Under the pieces are notes generated by a model. The model searched no databases and was not told the origin of the DNA. It saw nothing but the letters and a program-made list of their open reading frames with translations. A DNA stretch of 64,000 nucleotides from Benincasa hispida. Lineage: Eukaryota > Streptophyta > Magnoliopsida > Cucurbitales > Cucurbitaceae. The position numbers and the translations under genes are program-made. Below are positions 12,001 to 23,767 of this stretch, piece after piece (within the stretch, counting starts at the first letter, position 1; the number at the start of each line of letters is the position of its first letter). The stretch is from NCBI RefSeq assembly GCF_009727055.1, contig NC_052354.1, positions 43,579,701 through 43,643,700 on the forward strand, written 5' to 3'.

Positions 12001-13581
12001 CCAATTCAAAGCATTGTTGAATGTGGATCTGTTTGATAACAGGTAGTACAGATGACAATAGACAACAGAGATATTGCAACCTGTCTAAAACCGGTATTTC
12101 CCTTATTCTTACCTATATCAGATAAAAGAAAAATATATTAAAAAAAATGAGACCTAGCTCTGCGGAACTATATCAATCTTCCAAAAGGTAATGATTCTCA
12201 ATAACTCAACAGCTTAAAATCCCTCCAATTCAAGTATACCTTAATCAAATTACCACCACGCAGACACACTCTGCAGTTACAAATACCTCTACATGCAGGG
12301 CAAATTTTTTGAATTTCCTCCAATGGTATATCCAAGTACCTACAAAATATCAACAAAGGACCTCAAAGTGATGATGAGGGTAGAAAACACATCCTCCAGA
12401 AAGAGGGGGGCCAGTTGAAAAATAACAATTAGAGAAATATACCAACCATTTAGAGATGCAATTACTGCAATATCCTCTCCTATCACACCTGAGACACCAG
12501 ATTACTCCATCTCTTTCATTCCTTCGACATTGATGACACGTCTGCCCACCAATCTCCTCAGAGGAATTGGTGCTTGCATCAGAGTACTCCTGTAGATTGT
12601 TGGAACAAACATCACATGCTGATCCAGCTCCCCCACCCAAAGTAAGCAGTTGAAGAAAAAACACACACACACAAGGGAATTGCTACTAGACAACAATCGG
12701 TCTTGCCCGTCCAGAACGATTTCACTCGTCTTCATGTTTTATCCTTAGTTAAACCTCAAAGTTCACAGGGGTCAAATTGATAGCAAGAAAATAGAAACAA
12801 TTTAGAAATTTTATGTGCTCTAGTCCGGAAAATAAGGAACGAATTAGTCCTACAGATACGAGTTACTCGATAATCCCCTCATCCGCACTAACAGTTCAAT
12901 TGTTTAAAGAAGTTAAAGAGTAAATAATGCAGCAAAGCTCACCGTCGTGGCATTAGCATCAAAGCTTTTTTGCGACAAATTCCTCGAAGAGTCCGCAGCA
13001 GTTGTCTTATAAGGCCTCCAACTCTCTTCATACGGCGACAAATCTCTCTGCGAATCATCATGCTTTGAGGAAATACGCAAAGGCAAACTCCTAGTAGGTG
13101 GAGTATCAGGCGAGTACCGAACCTGACTCTTCGACGACTTCTTCCCGGGATGAGATTGTTCAGCAATCCTACCACTCGAGAGAGGTGCATCGAAATCATC
13201 ACTCTTATCTTCCAAGTAGAAATCACTTTCCTCCAACGATTTCCTCTTCGCTTTCTTCAAGTGCGCTCTCATTGCAGAATTCGCCGCCCTTTTCTTCGCT
13301 TGAATATAGTGCTTCTCGCACACTGTTTTGTCCGGCATAGACATGGCGGTACACCGCCATTGTTTACCGTCGGACCTCTTGCACCGTAAATCGTCTGGAA
13401 TTCCAACGTCCTCGCCGTTTGCAGAAGTTGATCGTGGAAGATCCATTGAAGGAACTGGCCTCGTGGAATTCGAGGCGCAGGTTGAATCGGAGGAAAGTGG
13501 AGATGAAACTAGGGTTTTGAATTTCGGGATTTTGTGTTTGTTGTGAAGCGTTGAGGCAGCGAGCTGTTCAAGACCCGCCAC
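6029..13581 (-). CDS. JMJ24: JmjC-domain protein with WRC and RING-like zinc fingers (JMJ24-like, KDM3 group), 13 exons
   Basis: Nuclear chromatin regulator of the plant KDM3/JHDM2 group. Exons read 5' to 3' on the minus strand: 13581-12943, 12589-12447, 12339-12240, 12112-11980, 11881-11827, 11619-10941, 10803-10474, 8899-8480, 8394-8322, 7969-7884, 6720-6601, 6398-6328, 6128-6029. All introns fit GT-AG and keep phase, giving 982 residues. The WRC domain (about 61-100) has C67, C77, C88 and H91 in the C-X9-C-X10-C-X2-H spacing. A RING-like cluster spans C231 to C286. The JmjC region occupies the C-terminal third. The canonical iron ligands HxD...H are replaced by S687-x-N689 and F880, so demethylase activity is unlikely. 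Arabidopsis JMJ24 is likewise reported as non-canonical and acts through its RING on the CMT3 methyltransferase (recalled literature). A start at the internal Met (residue 46) is possible. Confidence 0.92.
7270..7430. repeat. GAAA-rich microsatellite and adjoining repeat-like segment in a JMJ24-like intron
   Basis: A purine-rich 'aaagaaagagaaagag' run at about 7284-7325 sits between exons 10 and 11 of the minus-strand gene. It is followed by sequence ('gactttcattgaaaaatatg', 'gggagcccctgcccgaatta') that resembles a dispersed intergenic repeat. I cannot assign it to a transposon class, and no target duplication was found. Confidence 0.4.
9548..9763 (-). mobile_element. Au-like SINE in intron 7 of the JMJ24-like gene
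   Basis: Read on the minus strand this is a tRNA-derived SINE. A-box-like 'TTGGCCTAGTGG' is at 9748-9737 and a B-box-like 'GCGTTCAATCC' at 9694-9684. The body matches the Au family as I recall it ('CCTAGGATTTAATATCCTA', 'TTGTCCCGTGAGATTAGTCG') and ends near 'CACGAATAT'. Direct repeats of 19 bp with one mismatch flank it: 'TTGGGTGGTTTTTTTGTTT' at 9529-9547 and 'TTGGGTGGTGTTTTTGTTT' at 9764-9782. These are the size expected for LINE-mediated target duplication. The SINE is in sense orientation to the host gene and about 0.3 kb or more from the nearest exon. Confidence 0.88.
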
Positions 13582-13631
13582 TGCCAGAACAAAGTCACCA
13601 GAATTTACTTCCTTCGTTTGTTTTTTCCGCG

Positions 13632-13676
13632 AAAAAAGAAAAAAAAAAAAAAAAAAAAAAAAAAGAAAAGAAAAGA
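13632..13676. repeat. Long A tract just upstream of the JMJ24-like start codon
   Basis: A nearly pure run of A, then short 'aaaagaaaag' phrases, about 50 bp upstream of the start codon of the minus-strand gene. On the coding strand it is a poly-T/pyrimidine tract in the 5' UTR or core promoter. Length is probably polymorphic or approximate in the assembly. Confidence 0.7.
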
Positions 13677-14004
13677 ACCCAAATGGAAAGAATGAGATAA
13701 AAATTTATGTTGATATATACTTTCTTATTATTCCTAAAAATTCTATCTAGCGCAATTACCCAGAAAAGGAATACATACGAAAAGAACAGCACCATTATAG
13801 ATTTAGTCAAGCTAATAGATATAAATTTTAAATTTTATGTGCAACAAGAAGTCAGCTCAACTTGGCATCTATATATTTACTGAGATCATATTTTAAAAAA
13901 ATTAAATTTCATATCATTTTTAAAAAATAAATTTATAGCATAGAAATAATTTTTTACATAGAAAAAAAATGTCAAACCATTTAAAAAAATAGCAAAAAAA
14001 AAAT

Positions 14005-14240
14005 ATTGATGGACTTTTATCAATCTTTATCAATGATAAACTTGTATCAATTTCTATCACTGATAGATCAATGATATTAGTAGACTTCTATTAGTTTCAT
14101 CACATTGATAGACGTCAGCCTCTATCAAGAATAGACTTATCAGTTTATGTCATTGATAGACAATAATAGACTTCTATCAGAGCTATATGTGATAAACATT
14201 TATAATAATGTGTATCACAACTATAATTAAATTTTGTTAT
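14005..14240. repeat. Imperfect array of palindromic 'tctatca..tgataga' units
   Basis: Short self-complementary phrases such as 'tatcactgatagatc', 'gacttctatca' and 'cattgatagac' recur about every 25-35 bp. Neighbouring units are partly inverted, so the region can fold back on itself. No gene is visible from 13800 to 14500. I recall similar arrays from cucurbit intergenic DNA, but the sequence alone cannot prove the lineage. Confidence 0.65.
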
Positions 14241-15269
14241 TTGTGTAAATATTTTTTCTTATTTTATATTTCTGAAAACCCCTATCATAGATCAATTAAA
14301 TATTAAACTTTATATCATTTTTAAAAAATTAAATATTAAACTTTGTATTAAACTTGTTTAGAAAAATAAGGGCAAATAGCAATTTATATCCCTAAACTTT
14401 GGGGATTATATCATATATGCTATTAAACTCTCACTAAAGTGTCCTAATATTTGTTTAACATCTTTACTCAAGTTTGTTTCGGTTAATTAAACAACCTAAG
14501 TCTAGGTTTTTATCTAAGTATAACGTTTATATTTGGATTAATCTACAATGTCTATGTGATAAACCAATTTTAAAATCTCTCACTGTTCACGTATTGCTTA
14601 TAAAATCGATTAACAACGCTCAATTATTCGGCCATAATCCCCAAGTAGGAGGTGTTCCGTAGACCGTCAACTTAAATACCCCCAGCCTTAGACAGGGTTA
14701 TATATCGATTTAGTTTGTAACCATATTTTACAAGATGTCGACCTACTTTAACTATTAAAACAGATGATTAACCTACATGAGCATGCAACTTATTTTTGTT
14801 ATGGATTTTAAATGTCTAACCCAGTTATATAACAATTTACAAAATTTTAGACATGCTAAGCATCCATAGCATGCATCAAAGGCATTCAACATTTAATATA
14901 ACCTTTATATTAAAACATTTGAAACCCTATACATGCATACTATATATTATCACTTTATAACATACTTTTAATGCACCTAACATGCTTCCTATGGTGGGAT
15001 TTTAAATCTATATGGCATACTTTATGCACATACAAGATTTATTTAATTATAATATACATCACATGCATAAATAATTAAACACAAACTGATATGGTTGTAA
15101 TTTTGACATTTTCAAGCAAGCAAAGGCCTAATTATTACAAAAACAACAAAAAACTAGCTTCAAAACATTTATAGATTGCTCGAACTGCCTTGAACCGGAC
15201 CCGGACCTCTCGAACCGGACATCCAATGCTCAAGATTGTGTTGAACTGGGCAAAAATCATCGAGTACCA

Positions 15270-15460
15270 TCAAGCATCGAGTATGCCCTCAAGCACCATC
15301 GTGCATCGAGTATTTCACTAAATATCATCGAGTATGCCATCGAGTACTATCGAGTATGGTATCATGCATCGAGTATTTCAAAAAATAAACCATCGAGTTG
15401 CTCATCGAGTATGCATCGTGCATCAAGTTTTGGAGCATCGAGCATCAAGTATTGGGCAGT
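15270..15460. repeat. 'catcgagtat' short-repeat tract in the Copia-C leader
   Basis: The words 'atcgagtat', 'atcgagtac' and 'atcgtgcatcgag' recur about a dozen times with irregular spacing. The tract lies between the primer-binding site and the conserved leader block, the same relative place as the 'gagcgagattt' tract of Copia-A, although the repeat unit is different. Confidence 0.75.
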
Positions 15461-15729
15461 GACTGAAAATCCAGTTCCTACTGTTTTGACCTTCTTCACT
15501 TCTTTCTTCAATTACATCCTAATTGAGACTCTAAATGACTCCAAACGAATTACAAACACTTAAACACACATTAAAGCCCATAAAAAAAGAGCCAATACAA
15601 GAATTACAAACATAACTGGAGAGAAAACAATGCCAAAACTCATAAAAACTATATTAGTTTATCATTGTCATACACAACTTATGAAAACACCACCATGCCA
15701 ATAATTAAATAGAATTGAATGCTTATGAT

Positions 15730-15741
15730 ACTCTAATACCA
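15730..15741 (-). other. Decayed primer-binding site of Copia-C
   Basis: On the minus strand this reads TGGTATTAGAGT, matching the usual Copia initiator-tRNA-Met site TGGTATCAGAGC except for two C-to-T changes. It lies two bases inside the LTR that ends at 15744, which is the expected place. Confidence 0.8.
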
Positions 15742-16562
15742 ATTGTTGGGTTAAGAAGCAAGCAGCGGAAGCAAAACAGCATATTCTAATTCATTAATTT
15801 TGACTCAAAAAAAACAGTATGCTTATAAACTAAAAAGAGGGTTTCAATACTAACCTTTGAAGATTCCCTTGAATCACAAATTCCCGCTACAATTCTATCT
15901 TCCTATGGATGTGAACCACCACAAGGTCTTCCCCAGTATCCTCTTGGTGCCTTAGATTGAGTTGTGAGACTTAAAATAAGCTTGAATTAAGGAATAAAGG
16001 AGAGGAGGTTCTGGTTTTTCAGCTCAAAACCCAGTTTTCCAACTCTTGAAACTTTCAGCTGAAACACCTCTAATGCATGCCCATTCCACTCAAAATTTCA
16101 GCTTAATACTTGCATGACTTTCATGCAACTAACAGCCTTGCATGAATCATAACTCATGCTTGTGAATTTGAGCTGGAAAGCTTGGTGGTTTAGTGACTAA
16201 GGTACTAACACCTAAAGTAGGAAAACCCCACTTTTTCCATTTCTAATTTTCTTCTTTTTTCTTTTTAATTTGAAATTTATTTTCAAACTAAAACTTAATT
16301 TCGGTTTTTTAATTCAAAAAACAAAACTGAAATTTTATTAATTTTACAAAAATTAATTCAAAATTATTTTTTTTCAAAATTAATAATTAATTTTTAATTA
16401 AACAAATTAATTAATTCAACTGATTTAATATAAAATATTAAATTAATTTAACACAAATTCCACCACCATGAATCTTTATTCATGAATTTAATCTTTAAAT
16501 CATATTTAAATATTAATTGATTCTCCAATTTAGTTTAATTCCAAAATTAAACGTGTAATTAT

Positions 16563-18708
16563 TGAAGGGACTCTTAATGAAGAGCATCCATGAGTGCATT
16601 CAGATCTTTCCGATTTCATTGTGACCGAAATACAACATATACATTCCAACAGATAGTTATGCAAATTAACACTAATTAACGGCATACTTCGAACAATAAA
16701 AATACAAGGAAAATAGTTCTCATATTAGTTGAAGATTCTCTTCAAACGTCGAACTCAGAAGCAGCGGAAGCACCTCTACGTGAACTCTATCACCCGACAA
16801 ACCAGTTGGCAGCAACAGCACATCGTCTACACGAACGGCAGCAACTCGATCAAGCATGAACAAGTAAATAGTGGGGACGACACCACCAATTGAAGCCCTT
16901 GGTATTCTCGGAGTGAGAATCCAAAGTGTGGTCTTTAGTGAATTTGGTAAAGGTCGGAGAAAAGACAAATCGTGTAGACGATAAGCAAGTAGGAGAGAAA
17001 GAGCTATCGTATAGCAAGAGTGTTTATCGTTTAGAAGAAGCTACACGATCGTGTAGGTTTTACTAAGTGGTCGTTTAATAAAAGGTAGACGGTCGTTTAG
17101 AAAACGCGGCATGTTATGTGATCGTTTAGGAAAGCTAAGCGATCGTTTAGGGACAGGCATGCGATCGTTTAGGTGCTGGTGTGCGATCGTTTAGACAATG
17201 TGTAACTATCGTATAGGCTCTAAAGCTAGGCGATCGTTTACGTTTTCACACCGATTGCGAATTTTTTGAACCTTTTGCAAAATGAAACAAATTTTCATTT
17301 TATTCTTCGTTTACAATAACCGACTTCAGATTCTCCCACTAACGCACGACCGAGAGAAGTTTTCGGCCAATTATCATATAATTAATCAATTTAATAATTA
17401 ATGAATATAATCATATTATATTCTTACTCTATGGTTTGATATCACATATCTACTATAGTAATTTATCCTCCACTTGATATAAATCATATTTATATCTAAT
17501 TTCCTCTAAAATAATGTATCTCATACATTTAGTCAATTATATCATATATAATTAACTAGTCCAATTATATCATATATAATAGAACTCCCTCTTGTCAATT
17601 TGAACATTTCAAACTGACCCAGACACTGATTCTCAACTTTATCCAAGCTACCCAGGGGACCTAATGGACCTGTGACTCGAAGCTCCAACGGTATGTCAAT
17701 AGCTAATTAAACTTTTTAGCCATGAGATCCACCATCCGTTAACTGTCAGGCATTCTACTAAAGACCAACAGTTGAACTCTTCTTACCACAGATATATTTC
17801 TGTGTCCATCAGATATAACCAATCACGAGTACGATGACCCTTCATAGATGCTCGTAAGTACAGCTGGGCCAATTTACCGTTTTGCCCCTGTAGTTACATC
17901 TCACTCCTTAAGTACCACTGATTCCTCTAATGAACAATACAACATAGTCCAACTATGTGTGAACAACTCTCGGGCTAAGAGAAGGTGTGTGGCGCCACAT
18001 TGTTCAAGCCCTGGAATCAGCCCTTAAGGGAGCTATCTATCTACTTGTCGCTGCTTCATGGAATGAGTAAATTCCATCTTGTATAGTCGAGTTCCCAGCT
18101 CCCAAATAAGAAGAATCCTCAAAATGGTAGGTTTGAATCGGCGACCTGGCCACTCACACCCATACAAATCAAAAGACCGCCCTCAATGGCAAGAGTTCCC
18201 AACTCACTTAGGATCGAGGTCATATTACCTATGGTCATCCTAGTGAAGTGAAGTCTCTGTCATGAACGATGTTATATAACAAGGCGTTAACACTTTCTGG
18301 TCAGGTCTTATACAAACTCTTTGTATAGGACACCCCCGCTTGCATGTCCTCTATACGAATGATTAGGATCAGACCATCTATGACAAGTCACAACACTTTT
18401 GACCATTCCACAAAGAGGACCGCATCCGTAGTGTTACCAGGATAAGGTTTCCCTCTTATATCCATTTACTACATACCATTTTGGTTATCACTCAAGACAT
18501 GATCCACTTATATGTCACCACATACATACTTAAGTTACATACAAATAACCAAGGAATTTATGTTTATTGGTTTGTGGTAAAACAAATAAAACATATAACT
18601 GAGCAAAATCAAAATGTGAAGTAAATATCATATATTATACAACACAAGCGTTCGTACAAAAAGTTTACAAACTACAGGACACGAGACTTTAGGGCATCAA
18701 CCCCAATA
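16563..18708 (-). mobile_element. Solo LTR-B copy 1, TSD ATTAT
   Basis: A 2146-bp LTR starting TGAAGGGACTC and ending CAACCCCAATA on the plus strand, flanked by ATTAT at 16558-16562 and 18709-18713. It is homologous over its length to the copies at 25906, 33015, 42250 and 61283, in minus orientation here. It has no internal region, primer-binding site or coding frame, so it is a solo LTR. At least nine exact ATCGNNTAG words lie between about 16965 and 17240. Its own 5' end reads TATTGGGG where plus-strand copies have TGTTGGGG. Confidence 0.9.
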
Positions 18709-19030
18709 ATTATATCACATATAATTACTAATTCCCTTAATTCTAATGTGAACGTTTCAAATCAACTTATCACGCTACCCTAAGACTAATCTGTTTGTGA
18801 GCTAGTAAAGGGACCTACAGATCATGGTCTCCAACGATCCGAGATTAATTAGCTAAACTCTTTATACCAAATTAACCTCTATTCGTTAACTACTAGGTCA
18901 CTCCACTAAAGCTCAAAGTTGCACTCCACTCACTGTAGATATATTTTGTCCACTCGATATAACCATCATTAGTAAGTTAACCTTTCATAGGTTGTTTGTA
19001 ATAACGATTGGGTCAAAAGGCTGTTTTTAC

Positions 19031-21455
19031 TATCACACCCCCTCCCAGATTTCATCTATCGTCTAAGAGGAGGTGTGATGACAACAAATGTCGCTCTTTC
19101 ATGAAAACAATTTACCACTCTTTACTAGTTTCTTTTTAAAACATTTAATACTGCAGCGGAAAACTTAATGGAATAAATGAAATCACATATTTTGTTTAGG
19201 AAACCAGTTTACAAGTTTCTAAATTATATTTACAAACGTAGCCCTATCCCGACTACAACACTCTTTTAGTACTGCTTCTAACTTGTGGCAAACCTTGACC
19301 AATCCTTACAACTTGACTCTTCTACTACCTGCGAGGAAAACATGAAAATAAAACATGAGTTTTTGAATCCCAGTGAGTGGAATCATAATTATAAGTCTCT
19401 TTCAATTTATAAACATCATATCATGAGGTTACTACGCAGACCTCCATCTTGAATGAAACTTTTCACAACCCTACCTACACACACGGTAGATAGTTAACAA
19501 TTCACATCCATAAGCATTCATTAACCTATGTGCACATAGTTCTCCCTTCATGGGCTCAGATGTTAGGCCCATCGACCCTCTAACCATCCCACTCAAGGTT
19601 TCCCCTCCCACAGACTCAGGAACTAGACTTCTCGGTCCCTTGATTATCCTGTGAGATTTCATCTTGGGCTCAGGTGCTAGGTTCATAGAACCCCTGACTA
19701 TCTCAATCTCATGCTCATCTCATAGTATAAGCATTCATTTATAAACCATAGCATATTAATTCAGAATATGCTTAAAATACTAAAAGAAGAAACCACTCAC
19801 AGTGATCCGTTGAGATTGCTTTTCCTTCCCAGTTCACCCGGTTTCCCTTAATCTCCTATTGGACCCTATTTCATATTCAAATTCAAGCTTAGATTACTCA
19901 CTCTTCCGGACCTTATCTCAAGACATTTTCTTCTACAAAAATGTGTGAAAATGTCTTAACTAGCTTACCTTAGATTTTCGCTTTGAGATTCCCTTTCGAA
20001 AGTTCAAAGTCTCAAGTTCACTCTACCTGGCCCGACTATCTCCCCACTGGTGAACACCTCTCGGTTTTTCTTGAATTTGACAGCCTTAGGGTTTCTTCAT
20101 AGCAGCCCTCATACTAAAACTACATTCAATTTAAAATTTTTTGGTAAAAAAATCACATGATTTGCACGAGTAGTTTGAAATAACTCCTCGTTTGAACTTA
20201 GCCCAAGCGTCTATCTATACATTATGCTTTTTCCAACGCCACTGTTTTGACCACCATCCAATCAGCGCTGCTTCTCCCCATTCAATGCACGGATTTCTCT
20301 TATTTACTCTCACTTACTCCTTTTTAAGTGATCTTTATGAATTGAAATGTTTTGTGAGTCGAAGTGAAGCATTCTGCCCTATTTATAGGTGTCTCACCCT
20401 TTACCTCAACTTGGCACCTCCTCCTTTGAGCATGTGTAGCCGTTATTCTCCCAATCTCCTGTTTGAAGTGTTTTCCTCATCTTTTTCCAGCTTAACTTAG
20501 CTGATTTGCATGTTTTCTCCTTTGACCAGCTTAATCTGCATGGTCGTTAGCCATTTCCTTCGAATGCCATATGTCCGGTTAACTTTTTCCAGCCCACAAC
20601 TCTCAGATCCTTATCGTGTAGTACATCGTTTCATGCCCGACCATCGTCTAGTTTTATGCCCCATCGTGTAGCTCAATCGTTTAGTAACCTTTCGCTCTCA
20701 ACGATCTCGCGCATAGCCTATCGCTTAGTTGTCGCACCCATCGTTTAGCTCCATCATGTAGCGTCAATGCCTTATCGCCAAACGCATTTGCCTATTGTCT
20801 AACGTATCTACTTATCGTCAATGTCATCGCCCAGTGTCTGCGTTTATTATGCACGCCCATTGTCTAGTGCTTGTCCTATCGTGTAGCACTCACGCTTATT
20901 GTGTATCGCCATCGTGTGGTCTATCGCTTAGTGCCCACGCATTGTCTAGCGCCTGCTCAATGCTTGACGTTATCGTGTAGTGCTATCGAATAGCGCTATC
21001 GTTTAGCTTTTACACTTATCGTCTAGCACCCGCACTGATCGTGTAGTGCTTAATGCCTATTGTATAGTTCGATCGTGTAGCACATATCTTCACATCGCTT
21101 AACGCCGTGCGTAGGTATACGATCGCCTAACGCATCCCTCAACGCCACCCCAACACTATACGATCATCTTCCTAGCACCTTGCGCTCAAGCTTCTCTCAC
21201 TTACGCAAACTCAATGCATGAGCAACTTGGGCAATGTCTCTTGCCAACGCCTTGGCCAATCATGCGTCCAACCTTATAAGTGCATGGTTTCTTTGACTTA
21301 AACTCTTTTAAACCTCTACTAACTCAGTCTCATCTTATGCATTAATGTTTCCTAACACCCAACGCATGGTTCCTTTTTCAACATAGGATCTCATTCTTAG
21401 TTAAATTCTCTTAATTATTAGCTTAAGTAAGGAAAATTGAAATTCAGGTTTCACA
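19031..21455. mobile_element. Solo LTR of a different family, TSD TTTAC
   Basis: A 2425-bp segment beginning TATCACACCCCC and ending GGTTTCACA, flanked by TTTAC at 19026-19030 and 21456-21460. It interrupts the Copia-C LTR cleanly. The start resembles the 'TGTCACACCCC' end of many plant Gypsy LTRs with TG changed to TA, so a Gypsy origin is likely but the lineage and orientation are open. It has no coding frame. The part from about 20605 to 21110 is packed with ATCGNNTAG words. Confidence 0.8.
20605..21110. repeat. Array of the word ATCGNNTAG
   Basis: About 14 exact copies of ATCG-two bases-TAG (middle pairs TG, TC, TT, CT, AA) occur in roughly 500 bp, plus many one-mismatch versions such as 'attgtctag' and 'atcatgtag'. 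Spacing is irregular and the separating words ('gcacc', 'cgccc') vary, so this is a word cluster rather than a strict tandem repeat. Similar clusters occur in LTR-B copies. Confidence 0.85.
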
Positions 21456-21886
21456 TTTACCCCCGAGATTACCTCTTGTTCCTTAAGTCCCACTGATCCT
21501 CTATTGAACAATTGGTTTGTAATCCAATCATCAAACTGAGTCTCTCTCGAGCCAATGAGAGGGTGGAGCCCCTTGTTTAAGACTCAGGGTCAGCACTTAA
21601 GGGAACAACCTCTCTACTATCCATAGAAACGGGTAGGAGTGAATTCCTTCTTACACCCTATGTCCCTAGCTATCTACCCAGTCATACCTCTGAAATGGGA
21701 GGCTTATGGAGTTGGCGTTGTTGAGTCAACTCTCACCTATGCAAATCTAAGGATAATCCAAAATAGTCAGTTTTAAGCAGTAAACAACGTTATAAAATAA
21801 GAATGATTTATTTCGTGGGCCGATCTTGCGCAAACTCATTGCATAGGACGCCCCCACTCCTCATATCATCACATGTATGAATTAAA

Positions 21887-23753
21887 TGTTGGGAATGTCC
21901 TAGAACTCGTAGTTCGTAAATTGTGTGTTAAACATTCTATTTATCAATAAAATATTATTGAGTATTTTATTCAATAAAGTTGTTGATATTGCATTTTATA
22001 ATGAAAATCCAATAAACATATTCATGGTTATATATGAATACTTTAACTTTATATGGTGACATAAACAGGATCAACTTAACAGTATATAGCCTAAATAGTC
22101 TATAAGTATATGGATGAAATTAGGTATCTCATCCTGGTAACACTATTGGATGCGGCCCATTTTGTATAGGTAATACAAATGATGTGATCCACGGATCATT
22201 CATATAGAGACATGTGAGTTGAGGCATCCTATGCAATGAGTTTGCATATAGACGGACCACGAAATAGTCACTTTTCTTTAAAACCACCGTTTACTGTTAT
22301 AACTGACTATTTCATACTAAAGTAACCTAGGATAACTCGATCTTAATCCTGAGCTAGCTATGAACTCCTGTTTATTCGGGATTATCTTTTGATCTGCATG
22401 GGTGAGAGTAGTCCAACAACACTGCTTAATAAGCCTTCCATTTTGGGGATAAGACCAGATAGATAGTTAGGGACATAGCCCTGCAAGATGGAATTCTCTC
22501 CTACCCATTTTAGGGTTAGTAAATAGGTTGTTCTCTTAAGTGCTAATTCCAGGTCTTGAACAATCAGGGCCCTACCTTCTCATAATAGAGAGGGACATGA
22601 CTCATAAATAGTATTATGAATCAATTGTTCATTAGAAGGTCATTGAGAACTTAAGGAACAAGATGTATTTACAGGGGTAAAATGGTAATTTTAACCCAAC
22701 TGTAATTACGAACGACCTATGATGGATCGACTTATTGATTATGGTTTACATGGACAAAAATATATTTACAGTGAGAAGAGTGCAGCTATCGAGCTATAGT
22801 GGTGTGTCTTGATAGTTAACGAATGGTAATTAATTCGATTAAAGAGTTTAACGAATTAATTACAAATCGTTCGAACTCATGATCTGTTGGTCTATTAGGT
22901 CTCTCTACTAGCTCTTAAATTGGAATAACAAATTGAGTATTGATGTATGAAATTGGGATTATGAATTTGAACGTTTTCAAATGATTGTATATGATACAAC
23001 TAAAAACATTTAATTTAATTGAAATTAAACGAAATTGAAAAATTAATTAATATTTAAATTATGATTTAAATATGAAATTTATTTATATTGGTGAAATTGT
23101 GTTTTATTAATTTAATATTAAGACATTAAATTAATATTCTTTTAATTAAAAAGTTTAATTAAAAAATTAAAAATTAAAAATAGTTTTATTTAAATTAATT
23201 ACATAAAACTAATTTTAAAATAAAATGAAATGATTTATTTGAAATCATGTTAGTGGATTTTTCCAAATTTTGAGAAAAATCCACTAACTTCATTTTAATG
23301 GATATTCACCAAAATTCAATTGAATTATGTAATAATCACCAAGTAGGTGGTGTCATTCATGCAACCCTATTGGTTTGCATGATTTCTATCTATATATAGA
23401 AGCTCCGTGCAGAAAGATTATTGATTCATCTAAGTTTACCTGCTGAAGTGAAAAATCTGAAAACCCTACTCAACCCTCACTAGTTCATCCTCAATTCAGC
23501 TTGATTTAAGTGTTTCCACCACACATTCATTCTTAAGCATAGTGAAGGAGATCTTGGTGGTGGTCATCTTGAAGATTCGAGCTCAATCTTGGTGAAATTT
23601 TGATGAATTTGTGGAAAAGATCTTCAAAGGTAATATGTGTTTCAAACCCTCTTATGAATGTCATATGAATAACATGTTTAAAACTCAAATTAAATGTAGT
23701 TTAAGTGCTTATTGATTATGAAGTCTTCCATTGCATGTTATATTACTCCTTCA
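21887..23753 (+). repeat. 5' LTR of Copia-A
   Basis: A 1867-bp LTR beginning TGTTGGGAATG and ending ACTCCTTCA. It matches the 3' LTR (31955-33014 plus 34885-35718) closely along its length with scattered substitutions and small indels. It is more distantly related to LTR-B, with shared blocks around 'cttgaacaat' and 'ttgttcattagag'. This indicates that LTR-B also belongs to a Copia lineage. Confidence 0.9.
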
Positions 23754-23755
23754 AT

Positions 23756-23767
23756 TGGTATCAGAGC
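23756..23767 (+). other. Primer-binding site of Copia-A (initiator tRNA-Met)
   Basis: TGGTATCAGAGC two bases after the LTR end, complementary to the 3' end of plant initiator tRNA-Met and typical of Copia elements. Confidence 0.92.

Larger units (their letters stand above)
14480..15743 (-). mobile_element. Truncated internal leader of minus-strand Copia-C
   Basis: Read on the minus strand, about 14640-15120 is clearly related to the leader of plus-strand Copia-A (about 24740-25050): both share blocks around 'tatgcatgtgatgtat' and 'gtttagcatgtctaaaattt', in inverted orientation. The segment begins at the primer-binding site next to the LTR at 15744 and decays leftwards. No gag frame and no second LTR are found to the left, so the element is truncated; the left boundary is approximate. 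Confidence 0.7.

Noticed and set aside
16965..17245. CRISPR-like array of regularly repeated words
   Set aside because: Plant nuclear LTR; word spacing is irregular, spacers are short and not unique, and no cas genes exist. A word cluster in an LTR explains it.
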